Shown here in pieces: positions 47,613 through 56,815 of a stretch of DNA of 64,000 nucleotides (positions are counted from its first letter, which is position 1; every line of letters begins with the position of its first letter). Source of the DNA: Gammaproteobacteria bacterium (GTDB lineage: Bacteria > Pseudomonadota > Gammaproteobacteria > Pseudomonadales > Pseudohongiellaceae); assembly GCA_029244985.1 (NCBI GenBank), contig JAQWQD010000028.1, positions 1 to 64,000 on the forward strand, written 5' to 3'. Made by a program: the position numbers and the translations under genes. The notes under the pieces were generated by a model. The model saw only the letters and a program-made list of their open reading frames with translations, was not told where the DNA came from and made no database searches.

Positions 47613-49168
47613 CGAGACTCTAACTGAGATGCTTCCATCATGACGTGAAAGATGACGTTCTGCTCCATTACCCCACGGATTAAATCCGCACCTGGTCCAA
47701 TAGCATAAATTGCCACATCCTCACCGGCGTGAGTTTCATCTCCTAAAGGCACAAGTGCTTCGGAATGAAAACCTTCATGAGTGGTATCAACTTCACTAAG
47801 GTCGTTCCGTCGCTCATCACTAATTGGCATCGTGTAAATAGCATCTGCAGTATTGCGGTCGGGTAACTCGTAATGACCCCGGCCGTTAGCATAACCTAAT
47901 GTGGTGTAAGGTTTGCCGTCTGCTGCGAGACTGGGCTCGGTTCTAGGTTCGCCTGCGCTGTCGAGTCCAACTACTTTTCCAAGAATTGGATTGCCGCGCT
48001 TTGGGTATCCCGCAATAGTAAAAACATGACTATGATCTGCCGTCACAATGATCAAAGTTTCTTCGAGATCGACCATTTCTGCGGCAGTTTGAACGGCGTT
48101 GGCAAGTTCAATCGTATCGGTTAAGGCACGATAGGGGTTTAAGGCATGATGGGCGTGATCGATACGGCCGGCTTCAACATTTAGGAAGAAACCGTCTTCA
48201 TTTTTACTGAGCAACTCTATGGCTTTTTCAGTCATTTCACTTAAGCTTGGCTCGCCACCCTGGTCACTGGCTGTGTCATGCGAGTACTGCATATTGGAAG
48301 CATTAAAAAGTCCTAACAAGTGATCTACGCTACTAACATCTATTGCATCAAATTGTTCTTTATTCCAGACATAGGCACTATTGCTCAGAGTGTTTAACCA
48401 TTCATCAGTCAAATTTCTTCCATCAAGCCGTTCTCCCTGTCTGTTATTTTCAGGGTCAGCCCCTTCAACACGCGGAATAAAGCTTCGGCGGCCGCCACCC
48501 ATAGCTACTTCGATGCCATTACTGCCAGGAAAATTATCGACAAACTCAATTAATTGTCTGGCAATATCAGCGCAGTCTCCGACTACGCGCAAGGTTTCGG
48601 CATCTCTGTCATCCTCATAGTTTCGTTCCATGGTATGAGCATAGTTAGCCGCAGGTGTGGCGTGAGTAAGCCTCGCGGTGCTTACAACACCTGTTGATAA
48701 ACCTTTTAGCTCGGCGTGTTCCAGAAAAGTTTGAGTGTGATTACCTTGAGTTGAATTGCAATCGCCTCGGGAAACATTCTGATTGATACTTATCACGCCA
48801 CGATCAGTTTTTATGCCGGTTACCATTGCTGACATAGTGCCCGCTGAATCAGGTACTTGAGCGTCGGTGTTGTAAGTTTTTGAAAGCGCTACATTTGGGA
48901 ATGTTTCGAAGAAAAGCTCGTTTTCTTCGCCAGGATTACCTTCTAATTGACCTGCCAGTATTCTTGCCGCTGTTACGGTGGAAACACCCATGCCATCCCC
49001 AACAAACAAAATGACATTCTTGGCAATTGCGTTTGAAGACGCCAAATTACGGTAGGCGAGGTTGCGCTCTACAACATTGCGCCCATCTTCATACCAGCTA
49101 TCCGGAGTTTCTTGGGCAAGGCAAGTTAAAGAAAGAGTGCTAAGAGCAAAGACAGTGCTGCGGAACAT
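47609..49168 (-). CDS. Secreted alkaline phosphatase
   Basis: From the ATG at 49168 (AGGT upstream; track start eight codons earlier) the protein has 519 residues and a signal peptide (FALSTLSLTCLAQ). Metal and nucleophile motifs are NVILFVGDGMGVST (D58), VPDSAGTMSAMVTG (S108), TADHSHVFTIAGY and THAGEDVAIYAIGPG. This is the PhoA-type fold with one zinc/magnesium centre, acting on phosphomonoesters in the periplasm. No Pho box was recognised. It converges on astB. Confidence 0.93.
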   Translation of the reverse strand: MFRSTVFALSTLSLTCLAQETPDSWYEDGRNVVERNLAYRNLASSNAIAKNVILFVGDGMGVSTVTAARILAGQLEGNPGEENELFFETFPNVALSKTYNTDAQVPDSAGTMSAMVTGIKTDRGVISINQNVSRGDCNSTQGNHTQTFLEHAELKGLSTGVVSTARLTHATPAANYAHTMERNYEDDRDAETLRVVGDCADIARQLIEFVDNFPGSNGIEVAMGGGRRSFIPRVEGADPENNRQGERLDGRNLTDEWLNTLSNSAYVWNKEQFDAIDVSSVDHLLGLFNASNMQYSHDTASDQGGEPSLSEMTEKAIELLSKNEDGFFLNVEAGRIDHAHHALNPYRALTDTIELANAVQTAAEMVDLEETLIIVTADHSHVFTIAGYPKRGNPILGKVVGLDSAGEPRTEPSLAADGKPYTTLGYANGRGHYELPDRNTADAIYTMPISDERRNDLSEVDTTHEGFHSEALVPLGDETHAGEDVAIYAIGPGADLIRGVMEQNVIFHVMMEASQLESR

Positions 49169-49346
49169 GATTCTACCTGTAGATGACGTCATAGGGCTGA
49201 TCCATTTTGAAAGTTTGCTATGAATTTCGCTATGTTACATGAAAATCAGACAGAGGGAATTGTGTAAGCTCAATCAAGAATGGCACCTATCCCCTAGAAT
49301 AGAATATGATCTCCCATACCGTTACTAAAACACAGAGTTAAGATAA

Positions 49347-49565
49347 ATGAATATCGAAATTACTTATTGCATGGCCTGAAACTATCAACCTGATGCTGAC
49401 CGTGTGTCGGCTGAAATCAAAGAAGCGACCGGAGAAGATGCCTCTTTAGTTCCCAGCAGTGGTGGTATCTTCGACGTTAAAGTTGACGGTAATCTTGTGT
49501 TTTCGAAACACAAAGTAGCCAGATTTCCGCAACCAGGGGAAATAAGCCAATTGTTAGCGGAGTGA
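49347..49565 (+). CDS. SelW-like (Rdx family) selenoprotein with in-frame TGA
   Basis: This gene is absent from the ORF track because codon 11 is TGA (49377-49379). Reading TGA as selenocysteine gives a 72-residue protein: MNIEITYCMAU, then NYQPDADRVSAEIKEATGE, LVPSSGGIFDVKVDG and a C-terminal FPQPGEISQLLAE. The Cys-X-X-Sec site after the first strand and the GG-x-F-x-V turn are the signatures of the SelT/SelW/SelH (Rdx) thioredoxin-like family. The coding frame and the family pattern continue well past the TGA to a TGA stop at 49563. GAG lies 9 bases before the ATG. The likely role is thiol redox chemistry in the cytoplasm. selA, selB, selC and selD are not in the window. Confidence 0.85.
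49395..49411 (+). promoter_or_regulatory. Candidate bacterial SECIS hairpin
   Basis: GCTGAC (49395-49400) pairs with GTCGGC (49406-49411), one G-U pair included, around the loop CGTGT. The loop begins 21 bases after the TGA and has a G at its second position. This distance and the small G-bearing apical loop fit the known bacterial SECIS layout bound by SelB. The structure was found by eye and not folded by computer. Confidence 0.6.
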
Positions 49566-49601
49566 GTAAATTTACCACCGCTAATGTTGAGCTCTTCGTT
49601 C

Positions 49602-51290
49602 TCAGTTTTCGATCAGATGATGCTTTGGATCAACCGGGCGCATTAAGGCATTGCTTACCAACGCAATTGCTAACAATCCCGCCATAAGAAACATGGTTGA
49701 GTTGTAGAGGCTGCTAGTTGGGTCATTAGTTCCTATTGGCGCGATTTCCATGAGTCTTGAAATTGTGACTGTATTGGATGCTACCAAAGCTTCTAATTGG
49801 TCGATACCTGCTCCGAATTGTGTCTGAAATGCTGCAGGCTCTACAACGGCAACCAGATCATTGATGGCTTTATTTACTGAGTTTTGGCGCAAGGAGGTAA
49901 TTGCTAGTGGACCGAGCACGCCCGCAGTACTCCATGCTGTTAACAAGCGTCCGTGAATTCCACCTACATACTTCGTACCGAAAATGTCAGCAAGGTATGC
50001 TGGGATGGTTGCGAAACCACCTCCATACATCGTAAAAATAATCATGGTAGCGCCGTAGAAATAAATGAGCCAAATCATGGATGGGCTTGCGCTAACTTGT
50101 TGCGCAGCAAAAGGCACCGAGAGATAAAGTACTATGCCGAGTAAGAAAAAGATCCAATAAGTATTGCGCCTGCCTATGTAGTCTGATGCGCTAGCCCAGA
50201 TAAACCGGCCAACCATATTGAATGCGCTAATCATCACAACATAGGTTGCAGCAAAGGCTGTATCAACAATTTGTGGAAGGGAAGAACCAAAAATTTCTGT
50301 AATCATAGTGCGTGCAACACCAAGCACGCCGATGCCAGCGGTCACATTGAAGCAAAGCACGATCCATAGTTGATAAAACTGCCGGGTCTTTAATGCCTCA
50401 TCAATATGAACATTATGCTTGGATACCAGTTTTCCGCGTTCTTCTTCATTAGGTTCTTTCCACCCGGATGGCTTCCATCCTTCCGCAGGGATACGGTAGG
50501 AAAACGCGGCTATCAACATCACCACAAGATAAATGAGACCTATAACCAAGAATGTTTCTGCTACACCTGTAGCGCCTGTATCAACTACATAGACACCTTC
50601 GGGCCCTGGAATGGCCATGTCTCTGACTTCGCTCGCCCCAACAACAACAACTTCTCTCAGCGCTCCGCCCACTTCAGCAAATCGGCGCCCAGCTTCGGTC
50701 ACTAGATTGACATCGGCAATTGTGCCTAAATAATCTGGTGCTTGATAAAACATACGCATGAAATATTCTTTCATTGGTGTGCCGATCATTGCGCCGCCAC
50801 CAAATCCCATGATCGCCATGCCAGTAGCCATGCCTCTTCGGTCTGGAAACCAGCGAATGAGAGTGCTTACTGGGGAAACATATCCCATGCCTAACCCACA
50901 TCCGCCTATCACGCCATAACCCAGGTACAGCAACCATAGTTGGTGAGTGAAAATACCGATTGCTCCCACCATATAGCCACCGCCCCAGCAGCAGGCAGCA
51001 ACAACACCTACCTTTCGCGGGCCTGCTTCTTCCAACCACCTACCCGCGAAGGCCGCTGCTAAACCCAATGAAACGATAGCAACTGTGAAGACCCATACCA
51101 CGGCACTCAAACTCCAATCATCAGCCGCACTGGTAACAACCCCAAATACACGGGTTAGTGGGGGATTGTAGATACTCCAAGCATAAACTGAGCCTATACA
51201 AAGGTGTATCGCCACAGATGCAATAGGGACCCGCCATCGGTTGTAGTCAGAGGGCGCGATAATGCGTTCTTTAGATAGGAGTCCAGCCAT
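49602..51290 (-). CDS. OFA-family MFS transporter
   Basis: The 562-residue membrane protein has the oxalate/formate antiporter-type signatures HLCIGSVYAWSIYNPPLTR, GGCGLGMGYVSPVSTLIRWFPDRRGMATGMAIMGFGGG and GRFIWASASDYIGRRNTYW. It is longer than the basic 12-helix form. One insert between helices 6 and 7 spans roughly MRMFYQAPDYLG to VVDTGATGV, and a second lies near the C-terminus (KAINDLVAVVEP). Long OFA members with these inserts are known. The substrate is a small carboxylate by family analogy only. Confidence 0.87.
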   Translation of the reverse strand: MAGLLSKERIIAPSDYNRWRVPIASVAIHLCIGSVYAWSIYNPPLTRVFGVVTSAADDWSLSAVVWVFTVAIVSLGLAAAFAGRWLEEAGPRKVGVVAACCWGGGYMVGAIGIFTHQLWLLYLGYGVIGGCGLGMGYVSPVSTLIRWFPDRRGMATGMAIMGFGGGAMIGTPMKEYFMRMFYQAPDYLGTIADVNLVTEAGRRFAEVGGALREVVVVGASEVRDMAIPGPEGVYVVDTGATGVAETFLVIGLIYLVVMLIAAFSYRIPAEGWKPSGWKEPNEEERGKLVSKHNVHIDEALKTRQFYQLWIVLCFNVTAGIGVLGVARTMITEIFGSSLPQIVDTAFAATYVVMISAFNMVGRFIWASASDYIGRRNTYWIFFLLGIVLYLSVPFAAQQVSASPSMIWLIYFYGATMIIFTMYGGGFATIPAYLADIFGTKYVGGIHGRLLTAWSTAGVLGPLAITSLRQNSVNKAINDLVAVVEPAAFQTQFGAGIDQLEALVASNTVTISRLMEIAPIGTNDPTSSLYNSTMFLMAGLLAIALVSNALMRPVDPKHHLIEN

Positions 51291-51400
51291 TTTTGAAGCC
51301 CATTCTGTCGATCTCAGTTAAGGAGACAGCCTTTGTTATTTTTCTAACCTATAAAACTAGCGTATTCATTTGATTCTGTAAAAGGTAAGCAAAGTTATTT

Positions 51401-53680
51401 TTAGCGTTGAAATAGATAGGAGAATTTCACAAAGAACTGATCGCCTTCGCGGCGCAGATCATTAGCTATAATTAATTCTCTTTCACCTTCAATGTCTACA
51501 ATATCAAAATTACTTTGGTTAGAGTTGTAGCCCACATAGAAAGCTGACCACGGATTAATGACATAGCGAAGTAGAATGTCAAAATTTAAATTTTCATCAT
51601 CCTTTAGGCGCGTTGCCGGGCCCGCTTCGGTTTTGTCATATTGGGCTATAAACCGTAAAGAAAGCTCTTTCGTAAATTGATAGTTCCAATTTGATCGAAC
51701 AATCTCATTAGAAAAAACTTTCGTCCCACCTTGAGTTTCAAGCTCAGTAAGAAAATAAGTGTTAGCTATGCTTAATTGGTCCATGGGTCTAACAAGTATG
51801 TTTAGATCTATTCTGCTTGTGTCTGCAACAGCTGGCAGATACCCAACTTGCGGAACTAAGTTTAAGGTAGAGCCTTGCTGGTATCTTCCTCGTATCTGAA
51901 CCGCTTCAAATGTATTATTGTTCAGGCCCACTTGCCAAGTATCATAATCGTAAGATCTGACTGAGTTTAATCCCGGAAAATCAATAGGTCTGAGTATTTC
52001 TTCAATATCGCTCCAATTGAAATTCAAGGTCGTCGTCTCAAAACGAAAATCAATTCTTGGCTGAAGTTGTGTATAAATTTTTTCTCCTTGCCTGTCCTCT
52101 AGATAGACTCCGAAAACACTTCCACCCCATCTAGTTAAGGCTGAGTTTTCGGGATAGAAATTCAAACCTGAACTCTGGTGAACACCCGAGGTGTTTGGCT
52201 TTGACCAGCGGTTCTGGAAACCTAACTCCGTTCTGAAATCTGAAGTTGTTTCTAAAAAGTGAGTGTGGTTTGTATACGTTCGGCCCTCACGGTTTATCAT
52301 CATGTTGCGCTGGTAGCCGGTAGTTTCAGAACCTCCAGCGGAAGGCTCACTCTCGGTTCCAATCAGTTGCATTTGAGTTGACCAATTTTCGTTTAGTAAG
52401 AAGCGGCCATCAAAGCTGAGCACTCTGTTGTAGCCATCTCCCAGCTGACGCTCGGTGGCTAAGAAGCCTATTCGATCTTGATCACCAAGGTCTCTGAATC
52501 CGCGAATTATAGCAATGTTGGCTTTTTCGCCTCTAAGCGGGTCATCAGTATCTCTATTCATTCCTGGTGCGGCATCATTGATTAGAATGCTGCCAAAGCC
52601 ATATTCACCAGACCTTCCGGTCAATCTTATTCCGCCCTCTGGATCGACAATTCTTCTGGTAAATACGAGAGTTGAATCAGTTGCAAAGAAGTCGGCATTC
52701 TCAATAAAGAACGGTCGACGTTCTGGGAATTGAACTTCATAACGTTCATTCACGGTGACCTGTGGTTCATCAGATTCAATTTGACTAAAGTCAGGGTTTA
52801 GCGTTAGGTCCAGTGCCCAGCTGTCATTGAAAACAAATTTAGCATCCAGTCCAACTTCTTGCTCTGAATATGTATCAAATTTGGGTCCACCAAAAGCCGA
52901 ACGGTCGAGGGCATCAACTTCTCGAGCAAAGAAGAAAGGTATAACTTGATAATTATTTCCAGGGGAAACATCTTTAATGCCAGTAAGCGGAGCAGCCTGA
53001 TTTAATCGGCCCTCGACATTCACAGAATATTCAGGCCAATGTGCCTCTTCCCCATATCTGGGGATGCGCCTATTAAACTGAATACGCCATGTTTGCTCAT
53101 CGGATTCATCAAAACGAAGACTTCTAAGCGGTATCGCAAACGAGACCATATATCCCTGATTGGTTAACTCACCCTCGCTGAACCAAACTGCATCAAAAGT
53201 TGAATCAAAGCCTCCTCTCCTGGAAGAGCTTTCCGTCCACCTTGAATCAGATTGGATACCCCGGGAGTTTGAATAGAAAGCAAATGCAGACCGTTGATCG
53301 TTAAAGGTATCCACCATAAATCCCACATGATCATCTTGAAAAATATTCTCCCGGGGAGACAGGTTGGATCTTATAAGTTCCGGATTGGAATCAAATGCCA
53401 GAAAAACGACGTGGAGATTATTTTGATCGTAGCCTGCATAAACTTCAGTTCGTTGTGTCGAGGCTTGACCAGGATATGGCTCGCGCTGGATGAAATTCTC
53501 AATTTTACTCATTGATCTAGCGAGAGGAGTGTTAGGTTGCATCCCTTCAAAATCTGCTAGTGTTGGTTCTCCTTCAACACGCGGTATCGTCAGGCTGGGT
53601 TCCGCGGCGTTATTAGGAATGGCTATGGATATTATTAAAACTGCGAATAGTGAATAAGACAAAAACTTCACTGAGTTCAT
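51401..53680 (-). CDS. DUF5916 outer-membrane protein, copy 1
   Basis: The 759-residue protein has a signal peptide (LFAVLIISIAIPNNAA). An N-terminal carbohydrate-binding-like domain (CBM9 type) lies over about residues 30-230 (TEVYAGYDQNNLHVVFLAFDS, FAIPLRSLRFDE). The rest is beta-barrel-like and ends in FFVKFSYLFQR. A strongly conserved block is FPERRPFFIENADFFATDS. The DUF5916 family is unassigned in function. It is the downstream member of a tandem pair and has the same length as copy 2. Confidence 0.83.
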   Translation of the reverse strand: MNSVKFLSYSLFAVLIISIAIPNNAAEPSLTIPRVEGEPTLADFEGMQPNTPLARSMSKIENFIQREPYPGQASTQRTEVYAGYDQNNLHVVFLAFDSNPELIRSNLSPRENIFQDDHVGFMVDTFNDQRSAFAFYSNSRGIQSDSRWTESSSRRGGFDSTFDAVWFSEGELTNQGYMVSFAIPLRSLRFDESDEQTWRIQFNRRIPRYGEEAHWPEYSVNVEGRLNQAAPLTGIKDVSPGNNYQVIPFFFAREVDALDRSAFGGPKFDTYSEQEVGLDAKFVFNDSWALDLTLNPDFSQIESDEPQVTVNERYEVQFPERRPFFIENADFFATDSTLVFTRRIVDPEGGIRLTGRSGEYGFGSILINDAAPGMNRDTDDPLRGEKANIAIIRGFRDLGDQDRIGFLATERQLGDGYNRVLSFDGRFLLNENWSTQMQLIGTESEPSAGGSETTGYQRNMMINREGRTYTNHTHFLETTSDFRTELGFQNRWSKPNTSGVHQSSGLNFYPENSALTRWGGSVFGVYLEDRQGEKIYTQLQPRIDFRFETTTLNFNWSDIEEILRPIDFPGLNSVRSYDYDTWQVGLNNNTFEAVQIRGRYQQGSTLNLVPQVGYLPAVADTSRIDLNILVRPMDQLSIANTYFLTELETQGGTKVFSNEIVRSNWNYQFTKELSLRFIAQYDKTEAGPATRLKDDENLNFDILLRYVINPWSAFYVGYNSNQSNFDIVDIEGERELIIANDLRREGDQFFVKFSYLFQR

Positions 53681-53807
53681 TCGGTTATCCTTTCTAAATC
53701 GTGATGCGAATACTACGGATTATTTAGGACACTTCAAGAAGCGGTTTAAATTAATCGTAGGTCTGGAACTGGGGATAGCTGTGATAGATTCATTTGCCAC
53801 CAGGCTT

Positions 53808-53841
53808 CTCTGCCAAAACATTATTTAATTGTGAGGCAGAG
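53808..53841 (-). repeat. Inverted repeat between the DUF5916 copies
   Basis: CTCTGCC (53808-53814) and GGCAGAG (53835-53841) form a perfect 7-bp inverted repeat around 20 bases. It begins about 20 bases after the copy 2 stop. No T-run follows on the minus strand, so terminator function is doubtful. Confidence 0.35.
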
Positions 53842-53859
53842 GTAACCAAAGCTTTTTTC

Positions 53860-56139
53860 CTAGCGCTGAAAAAGGTAAGAGAATTTGACAAAAAATTGAT
53901 CCCCATCACGGCGCAGATCATTAGCTACTATTAACTCTCTTTCTCCTTCCATATCTACAATATCAAAATTACTTTGATTTGAATTGTAACCAACATAAAA
54001 AGCTGACCAAGGATTAATTACATAGCGGAGGAGGACGTCGAAATTTAAATTTTCATCATCTTTTAGTCGTGTTGCTGGACCTGCTTCGGTTTTATCGTAT
54101 TGCGCAATAAGCCGTAAAGAAAGTTCTTTTGTGAACTGATAATTCCAATTAGAGCGAACAATCTCATTAGAGAAGATTTTAGTACCACCTTGAGTTTCGA
54201 GCTCAGTTAGAAAATAAGTATTATCTATGCTCAGCTGCTCAATTGGCCTGATCAATACATTGAAATCTATCCGGGTAGTATCAGCGACAGATGGGAGGTA
54301 GCCGATTTGTGGAACTAGGTTTAGTGTGGAGCCTTGTCTATAGTTAGCATCGAACTGCAATCTCTCAAGAGTGTTATTATCGAATCCAATTTGCCAAGAA
54401 TCATAATCGTATGCGCGAGTCGTATTTAGGCCAGGAAATTCTCCTGCCTTAATAACTTCGGCATATTCAGTCCATCGCAAATCTAACCCGGCTGTATCAA
54501 ACCTAAGGCTGAGGCCGGGCTCAAGTTCTGAATAAATCTTCGCACCTTGTATGTCTTCAAGATAAGCACCATTTGCCATCACACTCCAACGGTTTATCAA
54601 AGAATCCTGGGGATAGAAATTTATTGTTGATCTTTGGTGTGCGCCAGAGGTATTAGGTTTGAACCAGCGGTTCTGAAAACCTAATTCCGTTCTGAAATCT
54701 GAAGTCGTCTCTACAAAGTGCGTGTGATTAGTGTAGGTTCGCCCTTGACGATTGAGACTTATATTCCGCTGATATCCGGTAGTTTCAGAGCCTTCAGTCG
54801 ACGGCTCACTCTCGGTTCCAACTAACTGCATTTGAGTTGACCAGTTTTCGTTCAATAAGAAGCGACTATCAAAGCTGAGAACTCTGTTATAGCCATCTCC
54901 CAATTGACGCTCAGTCGCCAGGAAACCGATACGATCTTGGTCGCCTATGTCTCTAAACCCTCTAATTATGGCGATATTAGCTTTTTCGCCTCTAAGTGGA
55001 TCATCGGCACCCCTATTTAGACCTGGCGCAGCGTCATTTATAAGGATGCCGCCAAATCCGTATTCTCCCGATCGTCCCGTCAGTCGGATTCCGCCTTCCG
55101 GATCTACTATCCTTCTGGTAAATACGAGGGTTGAATCTGTTGAGAAAAAATCCGCATTCTCGATGAAGAAGGGCCGGCGCTCAGGAAATTGAACTTCGAA
55201 TCGTTCGTTGACAGTAACTTGCGGTTCATCTGATTCAATTTGACTGAAGTCAGGGTTAAGCGTGAGGTCTACCGCCCAGCTGTCGTTGAAAACGAATTTC
55301 GCGTCGAGCCCAATCTCCTGTTCAGATGAGGTATCAAATTTGGGCCCGCCAGAAGCGTTTCTATTTAGAGAATCAAGTTCTCGTGCGAAGAAGAAGGGAA
55401 TGATCTGGGAATTATTCCCGGGAGAGACGTCTCGAATTCCTGTTAGGGTTGCTGCTTGGTTTAAGCGACCGTCAATATTTATTGAGTATTCTGGCCAGTA
55501 GACGCTTTCCCCATATCTTGGGATATCCCTTCTAAATTGAACACGCCAAATTTGCTCTTCCGATTCGTCAAAGCGTAGACTTCTTAAAGGAATCGTAATT
55601 GCTACTATATAGCCTTGTTCATTTATTGTGCCCTCGCTAAACCAAACTGCATCAAACGTGCGATCAAACCCAGAACGCCTTCCCGAGCCTTCTGTCCACC
55701 TAGCATCCAATTGAATTCCGTTAGGATTAGAGGCAAAGGCGAACGACGATCTTTGATCATTAAAGGTATCGAACATTACGGAAATCCTATCATCCTCAAA
55801 GATGCTTTCCCGCGGAGCTAGATTAGATCTAATTAGTTCCGGGTTAGTATCAAAGGAAAGAAAAATTACGTGAATGTTCTCTTGGTTGTAGCCAATGTAG
55901 GCTTCGGTAGATTGAGTAGGCATCTCGCCGTCATATGGTTCCCGCTGGATAAAGTCTTCAACCTTAGCCATTGATCTCGCTAGTGGTGTGATGGGTTGCA
56001 TCCCTTCAAAATCGGAAAGTGCAGGTTCACCATCGATACGCGGTATCATTAACTCGCTTTCAGCGGCATAATTTAGCGTGGCGATTGACATTGTTAATAC
56101 TGTGAAAAGTGAGTAAGACAAAAACTTCACTGAATTCAT
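53860..56139 (-). CDS. DUF5916 outer-membrane protein, copy 2
   Basis: A second 759-residue DUF5916 protein with the same domain layout and signal peptide start (MNSVKFLSYSLF) as copy 1. The middle block around FPERRPFFIENADFFSTDS and the last 90 residues are nearly identical to copy 1, while residues of roughly 495-620 differ widely. The first 40 bases upstream of both starts are also similar (for example GCGAATA and GGATTATT elements), so the duplication included the promoter region. Function unknown; probably in the outer membrane. Confidence 0.83.
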   Translation of the reverse strand: MNSVKFLSYSLFTVLTMSIATLNYAAESELMIPRIDGEPALSDFEGMQPITPLARSMAKVEDFIQREPYDGEMPTQSTEAYIGYNQENIHVIFLSFDTNPELIRSNLAPRESIFEDDRISVMFDTFNDQRSSFAFASNPNGIQLDARWTEGSGRRSGFDRTFDAVWFSEGTINEQGYIVAITIPLRSLRFDESEEQIWRVQFRRDIPRYGESVYWPEYSINIDGRLNQAATLTGIRDVSPGNNSQIIPFFFARELDSLNRNASGGPKFDTSSEQEIGLDAKFVFNDSWAVDLTLNPDFSQIESDEPQVTVNERFEVQFPERRPFFIENADFFSTDSTLVFTRRIVDPEGGIRLTGRSGEYGFGGILINDAAPGLNRGADDPLRGEKANIAIIRGFRDIGDQDRIGFLATERQLGDGYNRVLSFDSRFLLNENWSTQMQLVGTESEPSTEGSETTGYQRNISLNRQGRTYTNHTHFVETTSDFRTELGFQNRWFKPNTSGAHQRSTINFYPQDSLINRWSVMANGAYLEDIQGAKIYSELEPGLSLRFDTAGLDLRWTEYAEVIKAGEFPGLNTTRAYDYDSWQIGFDNNTLERLQFDANYRQGSTLNLVPQIGYLPSVADTTRIDFNVLIRPIEQLSIDNTYFLTELETQGGTKIFSNEIVRSNWNYQFTKELSLRLIAQYDKTEAGPATRLKDDENLNFDVLLRYVINPWSAFYVGYNSNQSNFDIVDMEGERELIVANDLRRDGDQFFVKFSYLFQR

Positions 56140-56284
56140 TCAATTCTCTCTCCTAAATCTCGAGGCGAATAATATGGATTATTAGGAGTGGTGCAAGACT
56201 AGGTTTCAATTTATTGCAGAATCCCGGCTAACAGATATCAACGCATAAAACATGCGCCGTAACTTAGGATTTAGTAGTTATATA

Positions 56285-56815
56285 TTATTGGATATCGCTT
56301 CTATCGATAAAGCCATCAGCATTTGGCATTTCTATGCCAGCTAAGTTGGCAGCATTAAGTTCCATGTCCTCAGTGATAATATTATTCATATATAGGACGT
56401 AAGCTGTAACTTGATACACTTGCTCATTAGTGAGGGATTTAGGGGCAATTGCGGGCATTGCTCGTCGAATAAAATCAAATAAAGTACTAGCATGAGGCCA
56501 ATAGCTTCCTACCGTTCTTAACGGGGGCCCCTCCGATTGCATATCGCCGCCTACGATTATGGTATTACCTGAGGTTCCTTCACCATTGGCTCCATGGCAG
56601 ACTGCGCAATTAACGTCGAACACCTCCTTTCCTTGTCTAGCTGTGCCGCTGCCAGAGGGAAATCCACTCCCATCTGGTCCTGCGATCAAATCAAACTGAC
56701 TGAGATCTTCTTCGCTTACTGGAATACCTAACCTCACGCCTTCTTGGGAATTTACAACTGCTGTATAGGTGCTGATAGAAAAAAGAACCGCCGATAACAA
56801 GAATGTTTTATACAT
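56285..56815 (-). CDS. Periplasmic c-type cytochrome (SoxD-like partner)
   Basis: The 176-residue protein has a signal peptide (LLSAVLFSISTYTAVVNSQ) and one heme motif CAVCH (C70, C73, H74) followed by GANGEGTSGN. A likely axial Met is M120 (FIRRAMPAIAP). It overlaps the upstream SoxC-like gene by 8 bases, so the two are coupled. It is much shorter than the diheme SoxD, so it acts as a monoheme acceptor for the Moco enzyme. Confidence 0.87.
   Translation of the reverse strand: MYKTFLLSAVLFSISTYTAVVNSQEGVRLGIPVSEEDLSQFDLIAGPDGSGFPSGSGTARQGKEVFDVNCAVCHGANGEGTSGNTIIVGGDMQSEGPPLRTVGSYWPHASTLFDFIRRAMPAIAPKSLTNEQVYQVTAYVLYMNNIITEDMELNAANLAGIEMPNADGFIDRSDIQ

Noticed and set aside
49281-49300. TGGCAC as part of a sigma54 promoter upstream of the selenoprotein gene
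   Set aside because: The GC element at -12 is missing at the required distance.
49347-49379. A TGA-terminated 10-codon peptide or a pseudogene instead of a selenoprotein
   Set aside because: The family pattern continues intact for 61 codons after the TGA with no other stop or frameshift, and a SECIS-like hairpin is present.
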